This document shows positions 11,650 to 24,527 of a stretch of 64,000 nt of DNA, piece by piece. Each line of letters opens with the position of its first letter. Position 1 is the first letter of the stretch. Source of the DNA: Hyaloperonospora brassicae (taxonomy: Eukaryota > Oomycota > Peronosporomycetes > Peronosporales > Peronosporaceae). The notes under the pieces were generated by a model. The model searched no databases. It saw only the letters and a program-made list of their open reading frames with translations, and was not told where the DNA came from. Made by a program: the position numbers and the translations under genes. The stretch spans positions 1 to 64,000 of the forward strand of contig CANTFL010000267.1 in assembly GCA_947650285.1 (NCBI GenBank), given 5' to 3'.

Positions 11650-11880
11650 GGATCTTAATCAAATTGTAGTAGCACCGCTTTGCACTTCAGATCGGCTTCG
11701 TCGATTTTGATCGGATCGTTGTGGTCCTTCCACCGCACCATATACTGTTTATTGTATTCGACCATAGGGAGTCTTAAGTCCCGATCGCACACTAAAAATC
11801 TCCTTCACTTCGTATAGATCAGCATCCAACTCGATCTCCCAACTATCCTCCGGCAAGATTTAGTCATCAAGATCGACGCG
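11650..11880 (-). pseudogene. Chromodomain of element F pol
   Basis: On the minus strand the sequence reads LPEDSWEIELDADLYEVKEI, then a basic linker with KTPYGRI, then (after a frame change) QYMVRWKDHNDPIKIDEADL. The motifs YEVKEI and MVRWK followed by an acidic IDEADL stretch match the chromodomain pattern of a beta-sheet with aromatic residues and a terminal helix. It would bind histone tails to direct insertion. At least one frame change and one stop break it. Confidence 0.65.
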
Positions 11881-11899
11881 ATCTCCGTTGTCGACCATC

Positions 11900-13200
11900 A
11901 ATCCACCATTTGGTCGATCTAGGAATGTCACCACTTGGGTCAGCTTGGAGAAGTGCACGACCAAAAACAATCTATATAGCATTCATCAAATCCCTGATCG
12001 AACCGCTTGGTCTGAGCAAGGTTACGCCCTTCAAAACGGCCCGTATTACACGTCTGCAAGCTTGAGGACTTATCCATCTTTGACTCTATCCAAAACGAGC
12101 CACATTTACGTCCCACACTTTATATTATGCGTATCTTTATCTGCATTTTGTCGACCTGCTGGACCTCGAATCGCACTCTCTAGCCGCTCATCCACCATCA
12201 AATTACTTCGTTTGTACTGACGCTAAATGTTGTAACACCATCTCCGTGGTTCTAATTTAGTGTCTTAGTGCTTTCCAGTAGCGTTGCCTCCAAACTTGAC
12301 CCCGATCCTAGCATTGGATCAGATAGAGCGGAGTACCTTCGCGAACACAATCTTGTGTGTTATTGATCGCAAACGTCAATCCCTTGCGTGCTAATCCCAA
12401 TACTTTTGATTTACATCTGCGACATACATCTTGATGGATCGAGTCAGCGTCTGCACCATGAGTTTTGCTGTGCCATTCTATTGAAGGTGCAATACCATAT
12501 TAGCAAGATTCTTCTGTCCGGCGATCTTTTTAAATGCACGAAGAAATTAGAAATGAAAATAAATTCCCGATCATGCCGTATAACTTCACATGCTTTAATC
12601 CTCCGAAACACGCACTCCTCGTATCCTTCTGCAATTTTCTGCGCAATACTCGATGCACTTGCTCTAGCCACCACATAATTCGATAATGGGTCCACTGATA
12701 GCAGTAACTTTGTGTTCTTTTTTTTCAAGTTAGGAAGAGATAGTATAAGATTTATTGAAACATCTGATATAGGTATGTGGTTTGCACGTTGAATGGTGAT
12801 CCTCCACGGATCGACGGGTAGCCTTTGTCAGTCTTACAATCTACACACTCAGCCACATACTGCTGAACCCCCCCCAATATAACCCTCTTTGATGGAAATG
12901 AAATCGGATCCTCTAATGCATCATTGCGATGCCTTCGTGACCCCCTTACAAACATAAGTGGTTTCAATGCAAGAAGTCTCGCTGCAACAACTCAGGCATT
13001 ACGAGGCGGATCATCTCCGACGATCTTCTGATAACCCAGACGATCGAAGACAGAAAAAGCAACCAATACTCGTCCGCCTCATAATCTGAAGCAATCGGGG
13101 AGTACATTTTTGCATCTTCTCCACCCATCTGGGTCACATTCTTAGTAAGAATTTTCTTCACTTGAGCGACGTCCAACATATCCTCTCTTGGGCCTGCTAG
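11900..13200 (-). pseudogene. Integrase of element F
   Basis: Minus-strand pieces in order: PELLQRDFLH (about 12985) from the pre-integrase region; VQQYVAECVDCKTDKG (about 12820-12870), holding the CxxC of the zinc-binding domain; VDPLSNYVVARASA (about 12645-12690) with the first catalytic Asp; ECVFRRIKACEVIRHDRE (about 12555-12610) with the second Asp; then a worn NRMAQQNS where the Glu-bearing motif is expected. A C-terminal remnant lies at about 11920-12200. Frames change repeatedly, and the catalytic Glu could not be confirmed. Confidence 0.7.
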
Positions 13201-13249
13201 ATCCTCTCGATCCGAATCTTTTGCACCAATTACTCACGTATCGCCTACG

Positions 13250-15300
13250 ACAGCCTGCTTCTTTGCAACGCGGATCGAGCGATCACAGCCAACTTTACCA
13301 TCCAATCTGGTCTTTCTGGTACTATCAATGTATCGGATCGATTTCATGATATTAAGTCTTGTATCTCTGAGTCAAAAGTAACGTCCGTATTCTTCTCCTG
13401 TTGCAAAGCCTTTTTCGCCAATCACTTTACACTTTGGTTTCAATCCCGCCTTATATGTAGAAAGTCTTGATTTTGGCCACGACTGGAGCATTTTCATTGC
13501 CTTTTGTCGAAACAACTGTATCCTTGGCACCTTGCAATCAACCTCACCCCGCTTCAGGCTAATCGTTAAGTTGAAATTAAAGCATATGATGATCCCTCCT
13601 CTGGTTTCTTAATCCAATACATCGAATCCAAGGAACTAAAACTTAAATTGCGACATTCAGCTGCATTCACTGTTCAACCCATCGCATTTTTTGATGCAGA
13701 TTCCACAACAGTCCATAACGGAAGCTTCCACAGGACCGTGCTGTACGCCCCGCACTTCCTTTTAACCTACAACACTCGTCGAAACTGATCACCGAAAGTT
13801 TCTTACCTTCTTCCACCGTATGCGGTGGTATTTATATAGTAAGTCTCGGTTTTCTCCTTGGAGCGATAGCGATTAGCATCTCGTCTACCTCGCATCGAGG
13901 AGTTATACCGGACGCAAGGTTACCGAGTTTTCATCTTTGCCTCTCTCACATCTACTCACTTCCAACTTCGAACCCGACAACAAAGCAGGTTATCTCTCCA
14001 GCGTTCCATTTAGGCCTGAAGATTGGACAAACCAATCATGGGTAAAAATCGAGTGAGGACTTTGATCTGCCAAGGTATCAACATATTGTAGCACACATTC
14101 AAAAATTTAAGCAGGGCTTAAACCTATTTTTTCACCATGCCATTGTGAATGTCATTAGGCTTCAGTGTGAGGCTTACAAATGTCACCTCCAATAAACACC
14201 ATCGTATTCCTATAGAAGTGACGCCGATCCCGCCCACCTGCTTGCATGAACTACGACTACCGGGATTCGATCTGAATTAAAGTGTTTGAGGATCAAATGA
14301 TTGCGACCTTGGTGTTCAACATGGTCACTGCAGTTGCAGCCTTCATCCAACAGGCTCCTTCTTTTGAAACGCGCTCTTTAAGGCCCCCCATCGTTTATCG
14401 AGGTCTTCTTTGATTTTCTTAGTGTTTTTTGCATCACTGACGTCTATTTGGCTGATCTTGAAGAAGTATGTCTCTCCCAACTCGAATAGCACTGATGCGT
14501 ACATCGCAAAATTTTCGAATAATTTGCTACAATGATTTAAACTACCCAAGAATGACTGCATAGAAAGCAACGACGCAGAAAAACAAAGATTATACCCATA
14601 ACGAGATCTTTAAAGATGAGCTTTTAACCCAGCTTCTGGTACCTGGTGATTAAGTTAATCTACTTTAGGCCGGTCCCATGAAACTTTTGGCCAGGCTGAT
14701 TGATAAATTCCAACTATCGCACACCGATATCAATCGTTACACCTTGTCGTATAACTAGGCTCACGTTAAGCACGGATAAGTATGTCATCAATGTAAGATT
14801 GTCTGCCTCGCACTTACGGCGATCGATCTGTCACTGGTATTCCTTCCGTAAACACGTCTGTCAACTAGGGCTGACCGATTGCGGTAAATTTCATATTCTC
14901 GCCGGTCTTTCGTTTCCGTACAAAGCGTTGTAAATGAATCTCTGGTAAATCTGTGGATTGTTCTTTAATCCGAACGGCACCCTTTATCACTCAAAGAGAC
15001 CGAACGAAGTAATGAACGAATACATTATCCTATTCCGTTCGGTCATTTACACCACTCATATTCTAATATCCATATCCAATAATGAAAAACAACAGTTCCT
15101 TGTCCATATCTTGCAGCCGATCGCTGATAAGGGGCATGGGGAAACCATCAACCGTGTTAAATGATTTACCTGCCTAAAATTGATATAGAACCCGATTTTC
15201 TCGCCATTTTTCTGGATTATCAGGAAATTGGCAATGTTCATGGCAATATCGAAGGTCGAACATTCTGCCCGTCAAAAACGTTTAATTGAGGTTTGCAAAT
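13250..15300 (-). pseudogene. Reverse transcriptase and RNase H of element F
   Basis: RT copies element RNA to DNA. The minus strand shows the fingers/palm motif NFLIIQKNGEKIGFYINFRQ (about 15175-15240), then FGLFE and VPFGLKN (about 14965-15000), and the catalytic SYIDDILI, whose YIDD box is intact at 14783-14794. MQSFLGSLNHCSKLFENFA (about 14500-14560) is the RT-RNase H connection. The RNase H part at 13250-14300 is too worn to place its acidic residues. Stops and frame changes separate the pieces. Confidence 0.75.
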
Positions 15301-16399
15301 TTCTCTTGGGAGTTGGGTGCAACCGGCCGTACACGCTGCGCAATCAAATTCTCGCCACCGACATCGATCTCGCATACCGCACAGCGTAGCATGAATTAAA
15401 GCATTACCTAATTCAACCTAGAATGCTTGAACTTCCGTATCAACTGTTGCAACCTCTCTTGATCTTCGGTTCATAAAACATTGGGATCTTTAATTTAGAC
15501 ATCATCAATGGTCATCTCTGTCGACGAAGTTTCCACCTCTGGTTGCAAACATGGTTTTGCTTGACATCTTCCACATATAACTCACCCTCTCTATGATGAA
15601 ACACTGGTAGAGATTGTGGCTCTTCTTCCTCCGCGTCACCGCCGTCAATTACTATACCGGCTCCTTAAGCAAGTCGATCCTGGTGGATTAGGCCGTTCAC
15701 GATCCTGTATCTCACTAACTTCCGCTTCAAACTTGTCTGATTGATGAATGGTCGGTGTTTTAACGAATTAGCCGTTCTACTTTTGACCCCCTCGCCTGAT
15801 CATCCGGGGGTCTTACACACATAGGTGATCGCACATGTCTATTTCGTCGATCTCCATTCTCTGTCGTCGTCGCAGCTCGACCTAGATCGCGCCTCGATCT
15901 CTCCTGGGTCTTCGGCGTCCTCTGCCTCTTTCTATGATTAAGATAAATCTGGCGTCATTCTTGTGTAAACCGGATGGTCTACGAGTGGTCTTGCGTATTT
16001 TTGATCTCTTCCGCCTCCAGCTCTACCGTAGCTTTATATGCTAGCATCTGCCATTCGTTATATCGTCTCGATCCAACCGACGCATATGCTGGAGATCGAG
16101 GTTTCATGTTATCTCTCATTCATAAGGGCAACGGGGCGCCATAATTTAGCGCCAGATTGTATGTATCGGTGTTTGTAATCTGCAAAAACATTTTTTTCGC
16201 CCGGTCCGGCCGTCACCGTAGGCACCTAAGTCACATGTAACCTCATTCTAACTTAAGATTTCGAACAATTGATCTCGATCCTAACTTCGGTCGACTAGCC
16301 GGTTAGGAAAATTAAATGCCGATCGTTATATATGATCGTCGATGTGTTCAATCTGTACGATTGTCTCCGTCCTACCAATCCAATTTGGACTTTTCTCGG

Positions 16400-16700
16400 C
16401 AGGTATAGTGTCTCATGGGCTATATCCAAAATGATTATCACGGGACAATAAGCCCATACCCAGTATGGCTTCTTGCCCCGCATGATCACCAACCCATACG
16501 TCGAAGTATTAAAACAGCAATTCATTCAATGTTAAATGGATCTTGGTTCTTCTCACCTTCATGTAGGCATTCACCTCGATCCAAACTCTTTTCTGCGTCC
16601 GACTTTCATCAATCACACAATCTACCTTAATTTCAAATGTAGTGTCTATAAGTGAGATTTCTGCCCCGGAGTCAATCAACATGGTGTCTTTCTACTTTTT
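16400..16700 (-). pseudogene. Aspartic protease of element F
   Basis: On the minus strand TMLIDSGAEISLIDTTFEI is read at about 16630-16690. It contains the retropepsin active-site triad D-S-G followed by Ala. The protein would cleave the Gag-Pol precursor. Downstream frames are broken. The segment 15300-16400 between it and RT shows no further recognisable domain. Unlike elements A-D, F keeps the canonical DSG. Confidence 0.65.
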
Positions 16701-16949
16701 ATCTTGTCTACATCCTTGAATTATTCAACCACTTTCCCGTTACATGATACTTCCAATACCGCGCGAATCCCCTCGGGCGAGATCAAGTTTCATTCGCATA
16801 GGGAATCGAGTATATTCGTCCACTCTTTTTACACCTGAGAATGGAGTAGCAAAAGTAGAACCACCACGTATAGTAGCGATCAAATCGACCTGATCGTTTA
16901 ACTCTTAATTTCTTTTCTTGCCATTTGACAAATGCATCTGGCAAAGCCT

Positions 16950-18680
16950 AGAATTCTCGGCTCATACCACTTTCGAACCTGTGAGCGTCCTAGTTTAATA
17001 TCTCCTCGACAGTGGTCGGGAACATATCGCCAAGCTAGCTAGGCGTATACTACTACTTGCGGAGCAGATTGTGGAACTTCTTCATGAGGCACTTGCCTCA
17101 GTCATGTATCTTTCCACAAGATGCACACACGTCCAGGCACTTATCCGATGAATGTTCTTTGCGGCCACACTTCTAGCACATCCATCGCTTCTATCACCCA
17201 AGATCGTCATGCCTTTTTGATCCGCAGTGGGTGCACGCTTTAATCATAACGAAGCTATACGCACTTCCTTCCATACAATTCTTACCCAGCTCCGCACCTT
17301 GATGTCACAAATTCTTTATGCGATCCAAGTTCGCGGCCACAAACACATTCTGTGGTTCCTCTATCCTGTCCGATCAGCTGAGATGTGAAATTGGTCCAAT
17401 GTCCTCAATTTACACACAGAAGGCTCTCACTGCACAGCTTGGCTTCGCCGTTGGTGGGAGAAAGATGGTGTAGGTTTCGATTGGAACTTGTTCGATCTTG
17501 TAGATAATATACCTGAATGTATTCCACTTACTAGTAAGCGCGTAACGTCTCTTTCATCTCATCTGCGTCATTTAATCCTTGCAAAGAGAATTTTCTAGCC
17601 AGATCGCGATCATCAAGCGTCAAAATGGAGTGTTCCACATGATTACGACATACATCCCACGATCCGTCTAGAATCCATATATTCGCTCCAATCACCGCGC
17701 CATTCAGACAATACTGGCATTCCAATGACGTTTCCTTCATTCGCTTCAATGCATGGTAATAATGCCTTTCTAACGACATACCATTGCCCCCATATGGTAC
17801 GAAAAAATCTCTAAAGGGTCGTTCCATATGCGAAGAGTAGTTAAGCTCAGCTAAGTATCCAGTTCCGTGCGGGGCCCGTAAGAAGAATATCAAACACTTG
17901 GCACTTCTCTTAATTTGGGGCTTGGTGGCTTAGCAGGGCTTGACCTTGCTGATTCAACTCCTGGTCCAAACTTTATCCCTGTTTTTTGTTATATTGCTTC
18001 AGCTGCGCAATCGCAGACATCCGAATCCTTGGAGCGGTGAGTTCATCATCCGGTGCTGTTTCCGTATCTGCTAATTTTGGCCGTCTGCGAAAGTCTTGCT
18101 CGATGTCTTCTGGAAATCTTCCTCCAGGGTGACATGTTTCCGATCTGTATTGACGTGATCCGACCGATTCCATCTCGACATACGTAATACATATCTCCTG
18201 CTTCCTTAAACGTCTCACAGTCTGACTTAAATAGACCTCTTGGCGAGCTTGTCCCGTTGCTCTTAATGATAAGGTCTCATGGCAGATTTAGCATACGTCT
18301 GTAGTGGTCCTGGTATCTTCGGGCTTACATCTTCTCCGGTCCATGCAGCTGCCAAGCGCGACTCGTTCTTGGTCCTCACAACGCAATTTCGCAGACGATT
18401 TACCCCATTGGGGCCATGCGCCATCAGATAAAAACCGATCAATATATCTGATTTAATCTTTTAACTGGCGTATGCATACTGCGATGATTCAGTATGGTTG
18501 CCTCTTGGGGCATCTGCGACCGCCAAAAAATATTGATATACGCGCTCGTAGTCGGCTCTCAACGAGATGTCCGAGGTATCTGCGTTTGCCGAAAGCGCTT
18601 GATCTTCGTTTTTAAATTCATCCTTTAACGGAAACATCTCTTCATATCGTAATCTATACGCCTTAGTCACCTAATCTTGT
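16950..18680 (-). pseudogene. gag of element F
   Basis: Minus-strand pieces include the capsid-like segment HVEHSILTLDDRDLARKFSL (about 17575-17640) within an open frame at 17531-17893. A cysteine-rich nucleocapsid follows at about 17070-17260, with CTHCGSKRH, CGRKEHSSDKC and VCASCGKIHD. The zinc knuckle pattern Cx2Cx4Hx4C is recognisable although the first Cys falls next to a stop. The N-terminal part at about 17970-18680 is acidic and charged without a known motif. The frames are discontinuous. Confidence 0.65.
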
Positions 18681-19407
18681 ATACAAGCCAGTAACTTCTT
18701 CGCGTCAACCCCCCCCCCCATGACAAATCCTGCACCCGTCACAGTTGGGTGATTCCGTTAATCCGTAACAGCGTCTATGATGCTGTCGCTGGATCTGATA
18801 CTGGGCATCAAATCTTTCCTATCATCCTGGGCGTAAATATGTGTAGCACCGGGTTGATTGTCAGCAACGTCTTGAGAACCTTCCAATATTACCCCTCCGA
18901 CGAAAAGGTCCAATTGCCACCTTTCCATTGTCTCCTCTTCTTCCACATTTTTTGGCCGGTCGATCTTCGACTTTCGTTGGGTCGATCACGTTGGTCAATA
19001 TCCTACGCTGCTTTCAATGTCCTTGCCATCTTGGCCTCTTTCTTATTTGGCATCACAAGAGTGGTCTAGATGGATTTTGTTCGGTTTTGACGGAAATTTT
19101 TGTACCTTGCGAATAATACTTTACAGCACGATCCTCTTTTTTCATCAAAGCGATTTCAAGATAATGTCGAGGTAAAGCTTCCAGATCGAGCGAGCGATCT
19201 TCCTTTTTTATTTTTGTGGTATCGGTGCCCTTCCAAAACTTTAATAATTAAGGGTTCTGGTAATTTCGCGCGTCTTCGGCGATCCCTATGCCTCGGACGC
19301 TTCAATCCTAGATTCAGTCTGTAATTTGGCTTTCTTTTTATGAGACGCACGGTACAAATACCAAGTCAACAGAAGATACGGACACGAGCATCATTGTGCA
19401 CGAGTAG
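18681..19407. other. 5' leader side of element F, no gene recognised
   Basis: This stretch between gag and the right LTR holds short ORFs and a C homopolymer of about ten bases near 18710-18719. No primer binding site could be assigned next to 19408, so the LTR boundary may be slightly off. Confidence 0.3.
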
Positions 19408-20319
19408 TGATCGCTATTTTTAATAGTCGATTCTAATTCTTCAATTTCATTCGGACGACCGACTAATGGAGAGGGTACTCCGATTTCGTGTTACATGCTT
19501 CGCTCACCTTGTGTACCTATCGGTGAGGCGGATTGCACACTTCAAGGGGGACCCGAGTCGATGCCAAGCTTAACCGTGGTTGGGATTGGTGCTGGCTCGT
19601 GGAAACCTTCACATGATGGCGAATGTACTTGTAAGGTGCTCGATATTCGTTACCTTGATTTCTACGAGATCGCCTTGTCTAACGTAGCTACTTGATTTGC
19701 GAGCCTTTTGACCCCATGAGTCGTCTCGCGATCTTGCACCCTTTGCTTTACGTGCTAGCAGCGCCCGACAGCAGTTGAGTTTATGTTGACGTTCATTGAT
19801 CCCTGTCCAAACGATCCAGGGATATAACTTGATTAAAGTATGCAACTTTCTTGACGTCGGGTGGCCAATGATTCAACCCATAATAGAAAGCGACAAAGTA
19901 CTTCAAAGCACAATTAACTCTGTTTAATGTTGACCTGTCAAATCCAAAAAATGTAACAGATCGATAGGCCTATCCGTTACACGACTTCTAAAGCCACGCG
20001 TCACTTTTCTTGGAGGTCGCCCCCTTGTATCAATGTGGTTTACACCAAGTGTATTTTCTCTGAAACTTTAGTGTGGCCTATAGCCGACTGGTGTACAACA
20101 GATCGAGATCGAGGGATAAGATCGATACCAAGGGATCGTGTACACAACAGATCGAGATCGAGAGATAGGATCGAGACCGATTAATTCGAATCAATATCGA
20201 GAGCCACCCATTCCAGCCCGAATTCTTATAATCAGAATCTTTATCGGAGTTAACAGACGCCTTCGATCTGCTGCATCTCACGACCAATGCAACAATTACA
20301 TCTCGTGATCACTTTACCA
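19408..20319 (-). repeat. Right (5') LTR of element F with a ~50 bp tandem duplication
   Basis: This LTR is about 53 bp longer than its partner at 8024-8882. The difference is a local duplication: the phrase ACAACAGATCGAGATCGAG occurs at about 20096 and again at about 20146, but once in the left LTR. The rest aligns along its length. Confidence 0.8.
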
Positions 20320-20344
20320 CATTCGAGTGTAGAATGAAAACGGG

Positions 20345-21420
20345 ATACGCGATGTGAGCTCAGCAGACTTGAAAAAAAGGTGAAATTCTCGATGTTGTTA
20401 TTACAATCTGCCAGAATTATACAGAAGTTCGATGCAAGACCGCAGACACATAAGCAAGTACTTCTGCAAGTACACTAAAAACCAAGAAGCTTTTGAAGCT
20501 TCTTCACATTGACAAGGTAGTGACCAGTCGGTCATAGCCTTGATCGTTTCGGGATCACGACGTACGACGATCGTTCTCACGGTGCACCCAACACTTGGTA
20601 TTTTGCTCGACACAAAAAATACATTTTTTTAGATGGGCGCAAACATTATGCTTGCTCATAAGTTGAAGAACCTAACGAGCATGTGGTCTGTGAACCTTCA
20701 CGTCCGTCTTTACATCCATAGCCCGGCTATGGACGAACACATTGTCACGGGTATATCGGTGCGAAATCCTGCACCATTATTAATTGATTTGTCACACATC
20801 TGTTGTATGTATCATGGGCGTTACTTATCCCATGTGGCATCTTTAGCTACTCCCACAGCATACCGCTTGTGGTGCTTACTGCTGTGTACGGGATCTACCG
20901 TTTATGCGTGATGATCTGATAGAATCCATCCATCAGATCCATGGACGATAAGATGGTAAGCTTAGACATACGATCGATGATTACGTCCTTCCTCGGTATC
21001 GGCGTCTGAGCCGGTACTCTTGCAGTATTCAACCTGTTGAATGCGTGCACTTTACGCCATCCTCTTGTGGCCTTTTGCACAAAGAAGATCGGAGAGCTGT
21101 TAGGAGAAGTTGATTTCCTGACATGGTCCGCTGCTAAGCGATCGGCAAAGAACTGGCCGATCGCTAGCACCTTTTAACGAGGCAGTGGTCACCGCTACAT
21201 GACACAGTACTTTGAGCCCGGTTTGAGCTCGATCTCGTGCCGAGTGCCTTTGTCCTTAAGCAACTCGCAAGGTAAGGATTCAGGGAACACATCCCTAAAT
21301 TCGATCAAATCCTTGTACGAAGAATTTGCCTGAAGTGACTCCCAGGATTGAGGCGTGTATCGCTCAATCCGAGTCTTCTCATCGAGTAAACTTTCTTCCA
21401 TCTATGAACTGCTGGTAACC
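20345..21420 (-). pseudogene. Reverse transcriptase fragment of element D
   Basis: Minus-strand pieces match element A RT. The N-terminal segment at 21195-21401 has FPESLPCELLKDKGTRHEIE. 20895-21170 has STSPNSSPIFFVQKATRGW, AFNRLNTARVPAQTPIPRKD and SSMDLMDGFYQI, which holds the first catalytic Asp. 20401-20613 has PETIKAMTDW from the connection. The frame in 20895-21170 is intact across the site where element A has lost a base. Frames break between pieces, and the YFDD region (about 20700-20760) is shifted (VHSPAMDEH reads on the opposite strand). Confidence 0.75.
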
Positions 21421-22199
21421 CGTTCATAATCATTAAACACCATTTACGACCGAATATCGGCTACATACTCATCCCATGTGACGAGTACACAGATCTGCTT
21501 GACTTTGCGACTACGTTGATCGCGCAAGAAACGTTTCGGTTCTAGCGTTGGCGATTGAGTTATCTCCGAAGTTAACTAAGGAGGCGCAATCAGATCAAGC
21601 GCATAAGCGCCCACGCTTGATTCGGCGTTGGCCAAGACGTTCAACGTCTCGGTTTCTTCCTGGAAACTTATTTCCACAGGTTGATTTGGGCTTGTCTGTT
21701 CAGGTTGCTGAGCGCCTAATCTCTCAGCAAGATGTTTATGAGAAATTCTTTTTCAAGCACGTGGGAGCTTACTTCCCTCGATATCTTATGACTGTGGCTG
21801 TGCAAATACGTTCAGGTAACCATCCTCTACATACGACTCTCCTGTCGACCTAGGATGACTACGTATGCCGTTTCTGAGCAGTCAGATTGTTTTTCCTAGG
21901 GTGATACCCGCAAGTCGTGCATTTATATTCCCTTTTAATTGACTTACTCGAATGGTAGGCATTCGGCGCTGCCTGTAAATCTGTATAGCTGCCGGGAGCT
22001 TGCTCCACTGTGTTCAGATCAGCTACACTGAGGTCTGTGCAGTCTTCCTAACGAACGTATCACAAGTGAGGTCATTATTCTCACTCGTCGGACACCCACA
22101 CGCTATAGAGCGCTCCTAGACGTTCATCAAATGAATATCTGATGAACAAGTTTCTGGCACCTCGACGGTTCGATTCTGACTATTTATCCTGGAGTAGTA

Positions 22200-22620
22200 T
22201 CTCATTAACCGAATCAATTATAGGATGACATTAAAGTTATCATCCAGATCCAGTACGGTAAAATCATCATCATAAAGTTTGCCATCTAACGTGTGGTGGA
22301 TTGCGGTTACACCTTTTTTTACATTTATCGATGTGCCTGTCACTAGATGTACCGTCATTCTCGTAAAAGGGATCTCCCGCTCAACATAGTTGAGTCTTTT
22401 AGCCTCTACTAACTGTCGACAAACGAAATTGTTTGACGCACCACAATTAACTTTGGCGCAAAGTGACAAGTCCTTCGTCTCTTCCAAGTCAAGGTGATGA
22501 GTGATTTCTCATCAATAGGTGCAGAGGCGCACAACCATTGTGTGTCTAAAGAAACGTTGTTCAAGAAATCTGAGAAGTCTCTTGATGTTGCTAGATCAGT
22601 AGGGCGCTCCGCTCCTAATG
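22200..22620 (-). pseudogene. Protease region of element D
   Basis: The minus strand reads AKVNCGASNNFVCRQ where element B has LVDCEASNNFV, then IPFTRMTVHLVTG and DDFTVLDLDDNFNVIL (the strand before the usual ILG turn). The catalytic Asp is Asn here (VNCG), which would kill the enzyme. The upstream -1-frame peptide KWTGSLGAERPTDLATSRDF (about 22570-22630) is conserved with A and B, which supports reading into protease by frameshift. Confidence 0.7.
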
Positions 22621-23701
22621 AACCCGTCCATTTTTCAATTGTCCGCTTCGCTGTTTCGGCTTTGCAACGGCTTCGGACCTCTTCCTCCATTTCTCCGGGC
22701 TCGTCGACGGTCACTGCGCTCTGTACTACGAGGTTCTGAGCGGGAACCACAGCATTCATTTGCGTAGTGTCCTAGCTTTTGACAGCAATGGCATCTCAGA
22801 AATTGCTTGCCGCACGCAGGGAGAGATCTCTCGCTTCCAAGATGACAAAGATTCCTTCGCTCTGGACGTCCGGCTGCTGGTCGTCTATATGAACGATAAG
22901 GGTTCAACGTAGTGTGAGCCTGTCCCACACTAAAGCCTCATGATCCTCAGCTAAGATTACTTCTGAAAGCGTCTTCATGTCTCCGCGGAACAGTTGGTCC
23001 CTGACGGGGAAATCTTCAAGTCTTAAGATAAATATTGTGCTAAACTCATATTCACTCATAGAGTTCGCTACATTCCGATTTGCAAGGTAGCGTACATATA
23101 GGGCGTAAGGATGAACCTGACGCTTACCCTGTGTGAGTTGCAGAAGCTCTGATAGAGTGCTTAACTCTGCCCTTGGCGGTTCAAACGTTTCTCTGAGTAG
23201 GGTCTTAAAAATCCTTAACGACCCAAACACGTGTGGGTCGTGCACGTTGAAGTTCAGAACCCATTACCTGACGTTCCTTGCCAAGTATGACTGAGAAAAT
23301 GAGACTTGCATTTGCTTATCGTCAATGCGGCGACGGGTCTCGATGGCACCGTCTACCTTGACAAATTATCTTGACTGAGAGTCGTTCTCGGCTCCCCGGT
23401 ACACAAATATATCAAGCTTAAGAGCTTTCCGTCAACTATGACGCGTCGACTCTGCGGACTGAGACTGTTGTTGTCTAAGGGTTTCAGTCTGCTGGGGGTT
23501 CGTTGTTGCAACAATTTCACCTGCGCTCGTGACTCATCAAGTTCTCGTTGCAAGAACTTGCTAATGACGACATGCTGTCGGTCCCTTTCCCTTGAGGATA
23601 GCATGGCCCAGACAGCGTCTTTGCCAACGATCGAGATTATTTGTTTGATCACACTGCACTCGACACCGCATTAAAAGAAGTAGCTTTTACGACATGTTCA
23701 T
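22560..23701 (-). pseudogene. gag of element D
   Basis: The presumed start is MNM at 23701, followed at once by a stop. Pieces are 23353-23652 (VISKFLQRELDESRAQVKLL), 22904-23245 (TFEPPRAELSTLSELLQLTQ, then GKRQVHPYALYVRYLA) and 22635-22928. The last carries an intact Cx2Cx4Hx4C zinc knuckle, CHCCQKLGHYANEC, near 22740-22785. That knuckle shows the ancestral fourth cysteine which element A has lost. Confidence 0.75.
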
Positions 23702-24227
23702 GTTAGGCTTTGCGTTGGGTGTCCTAGGAGGGACTACAAAGTGCTATCAGGTGTTACGGGGCGCCGGCAACTACGTAATGAACTTAGAGTACGCATTGAA
23801 CTTTTATGGATAACATCAAAGGTCACTGCCCTTCCTAGGTATATGCACGATCCATAGGAAGGGTAAATGACTAAGTCAAAGACCCTAGTTGTAGAAAAAG
23901 TAAAATCGTTAAATTATACAACTAAGTCCAATATCTCTTGTTTTTTAATTTTACATCTTAATAATATTAATAGAACAAAATTATGATGACGTCTATTCGC
24001 CATTCAATGCACACTTCTAGCAGCGATTAATCCGTTGGTATAGACACAAAATCAACTACTGAGTAGACCTTTGTTTTATATTAAAAGTATAACCTATATA
24101 GCGAATAAATTATCAACACAATATTATTTGGAAATTGCTAAATTCACACCCCTTTTCCTTAAATTCACACCCTTCCTTCAAAAACATTTATATACAAGGT
24201 ACGCAATCGTCGTTAGAAAAATACGAG

Positions 24228-24455
24228 TACTTTCTCGGGCTCTTGGCTACGGGCGACATCTTGCGCGCTGCTGTAGCTGCTGGCACCGACATAGGCAAAA
24301 AGGTCGAAGCCGCGATGGAGTCAGGCGCACTTAAGACCGACGAGATTGTCGTCGGTATCATTAAGGACGCCATCAAGAGTTCAGAATGCCGTCGTGGCTT
24401 TATTCTTGACGACTTTTCACGAACGGTCGTGCAAGCCAAAAAAGTGGGAACAAGA
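24228..24455 (+). pseudogene. Adenylate kinase gene fragment
   Basis: Adenylate kinase interconverts ATP + AMP and 2 ADP. The frame reads LATGDILRAAVAAGTDIGKK, then DEIVVGIIKDAIKSSECRRG and GFILDDFSRTVVQA. These match the AMP-binding region (TGDxLR) and the GFILDGFPRT motif of the family. The P-loop (GxPGxGKGT) upstream and the lid and C-terminus downstream are missing. GF-PRT is altered to DFSRT. It is therefore a captured, worn internal piece, about 75 of some 200-240 residues. It runs directly into an unrelated gene piece. Confidence 0.8.
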
Positions 24456-24527
24456 GGAGGTACAGACGAGTGTCCAGGTTGCAACGCAGAGGATGACCGT
24501 AGTTCCTTCTTTTTGTATGCGTAGTCC

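Larger units (their letters stand above)
8024..20319 (-). mobile_element. Element F: large, decayed chromodomain Ty3/Gypsy retrotransposon
   Basis: Two direct repeats of about 0.86 and 0.91 kb (8024-8882, 19408-20319) enclose minus-strand gag (about 16950-18680), protease (about 16400-16690), RT-RNase H (about 13250-15300), integrase (about 11950-13200) and chromodomain (about 11660-11860). That order identifies a chromovirus. A plus-strand coiled-coil ORF lies between pol and the 3' (left) LTR. Frameshifts and stops occur every few hundred bases, so it is dead. I could not find matching target duplications; LTR ends are approximate. It abuts the broken RT of element D at 20320. Confidence 0.85.

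Noticed and set aside
24071..24334. Functional adenylate kinase gene
   Set aside because: The ATP-binding P-loop and C-terminal half are absent and the sequence runs into another gene within an inverted-repeat-bounded insertion.
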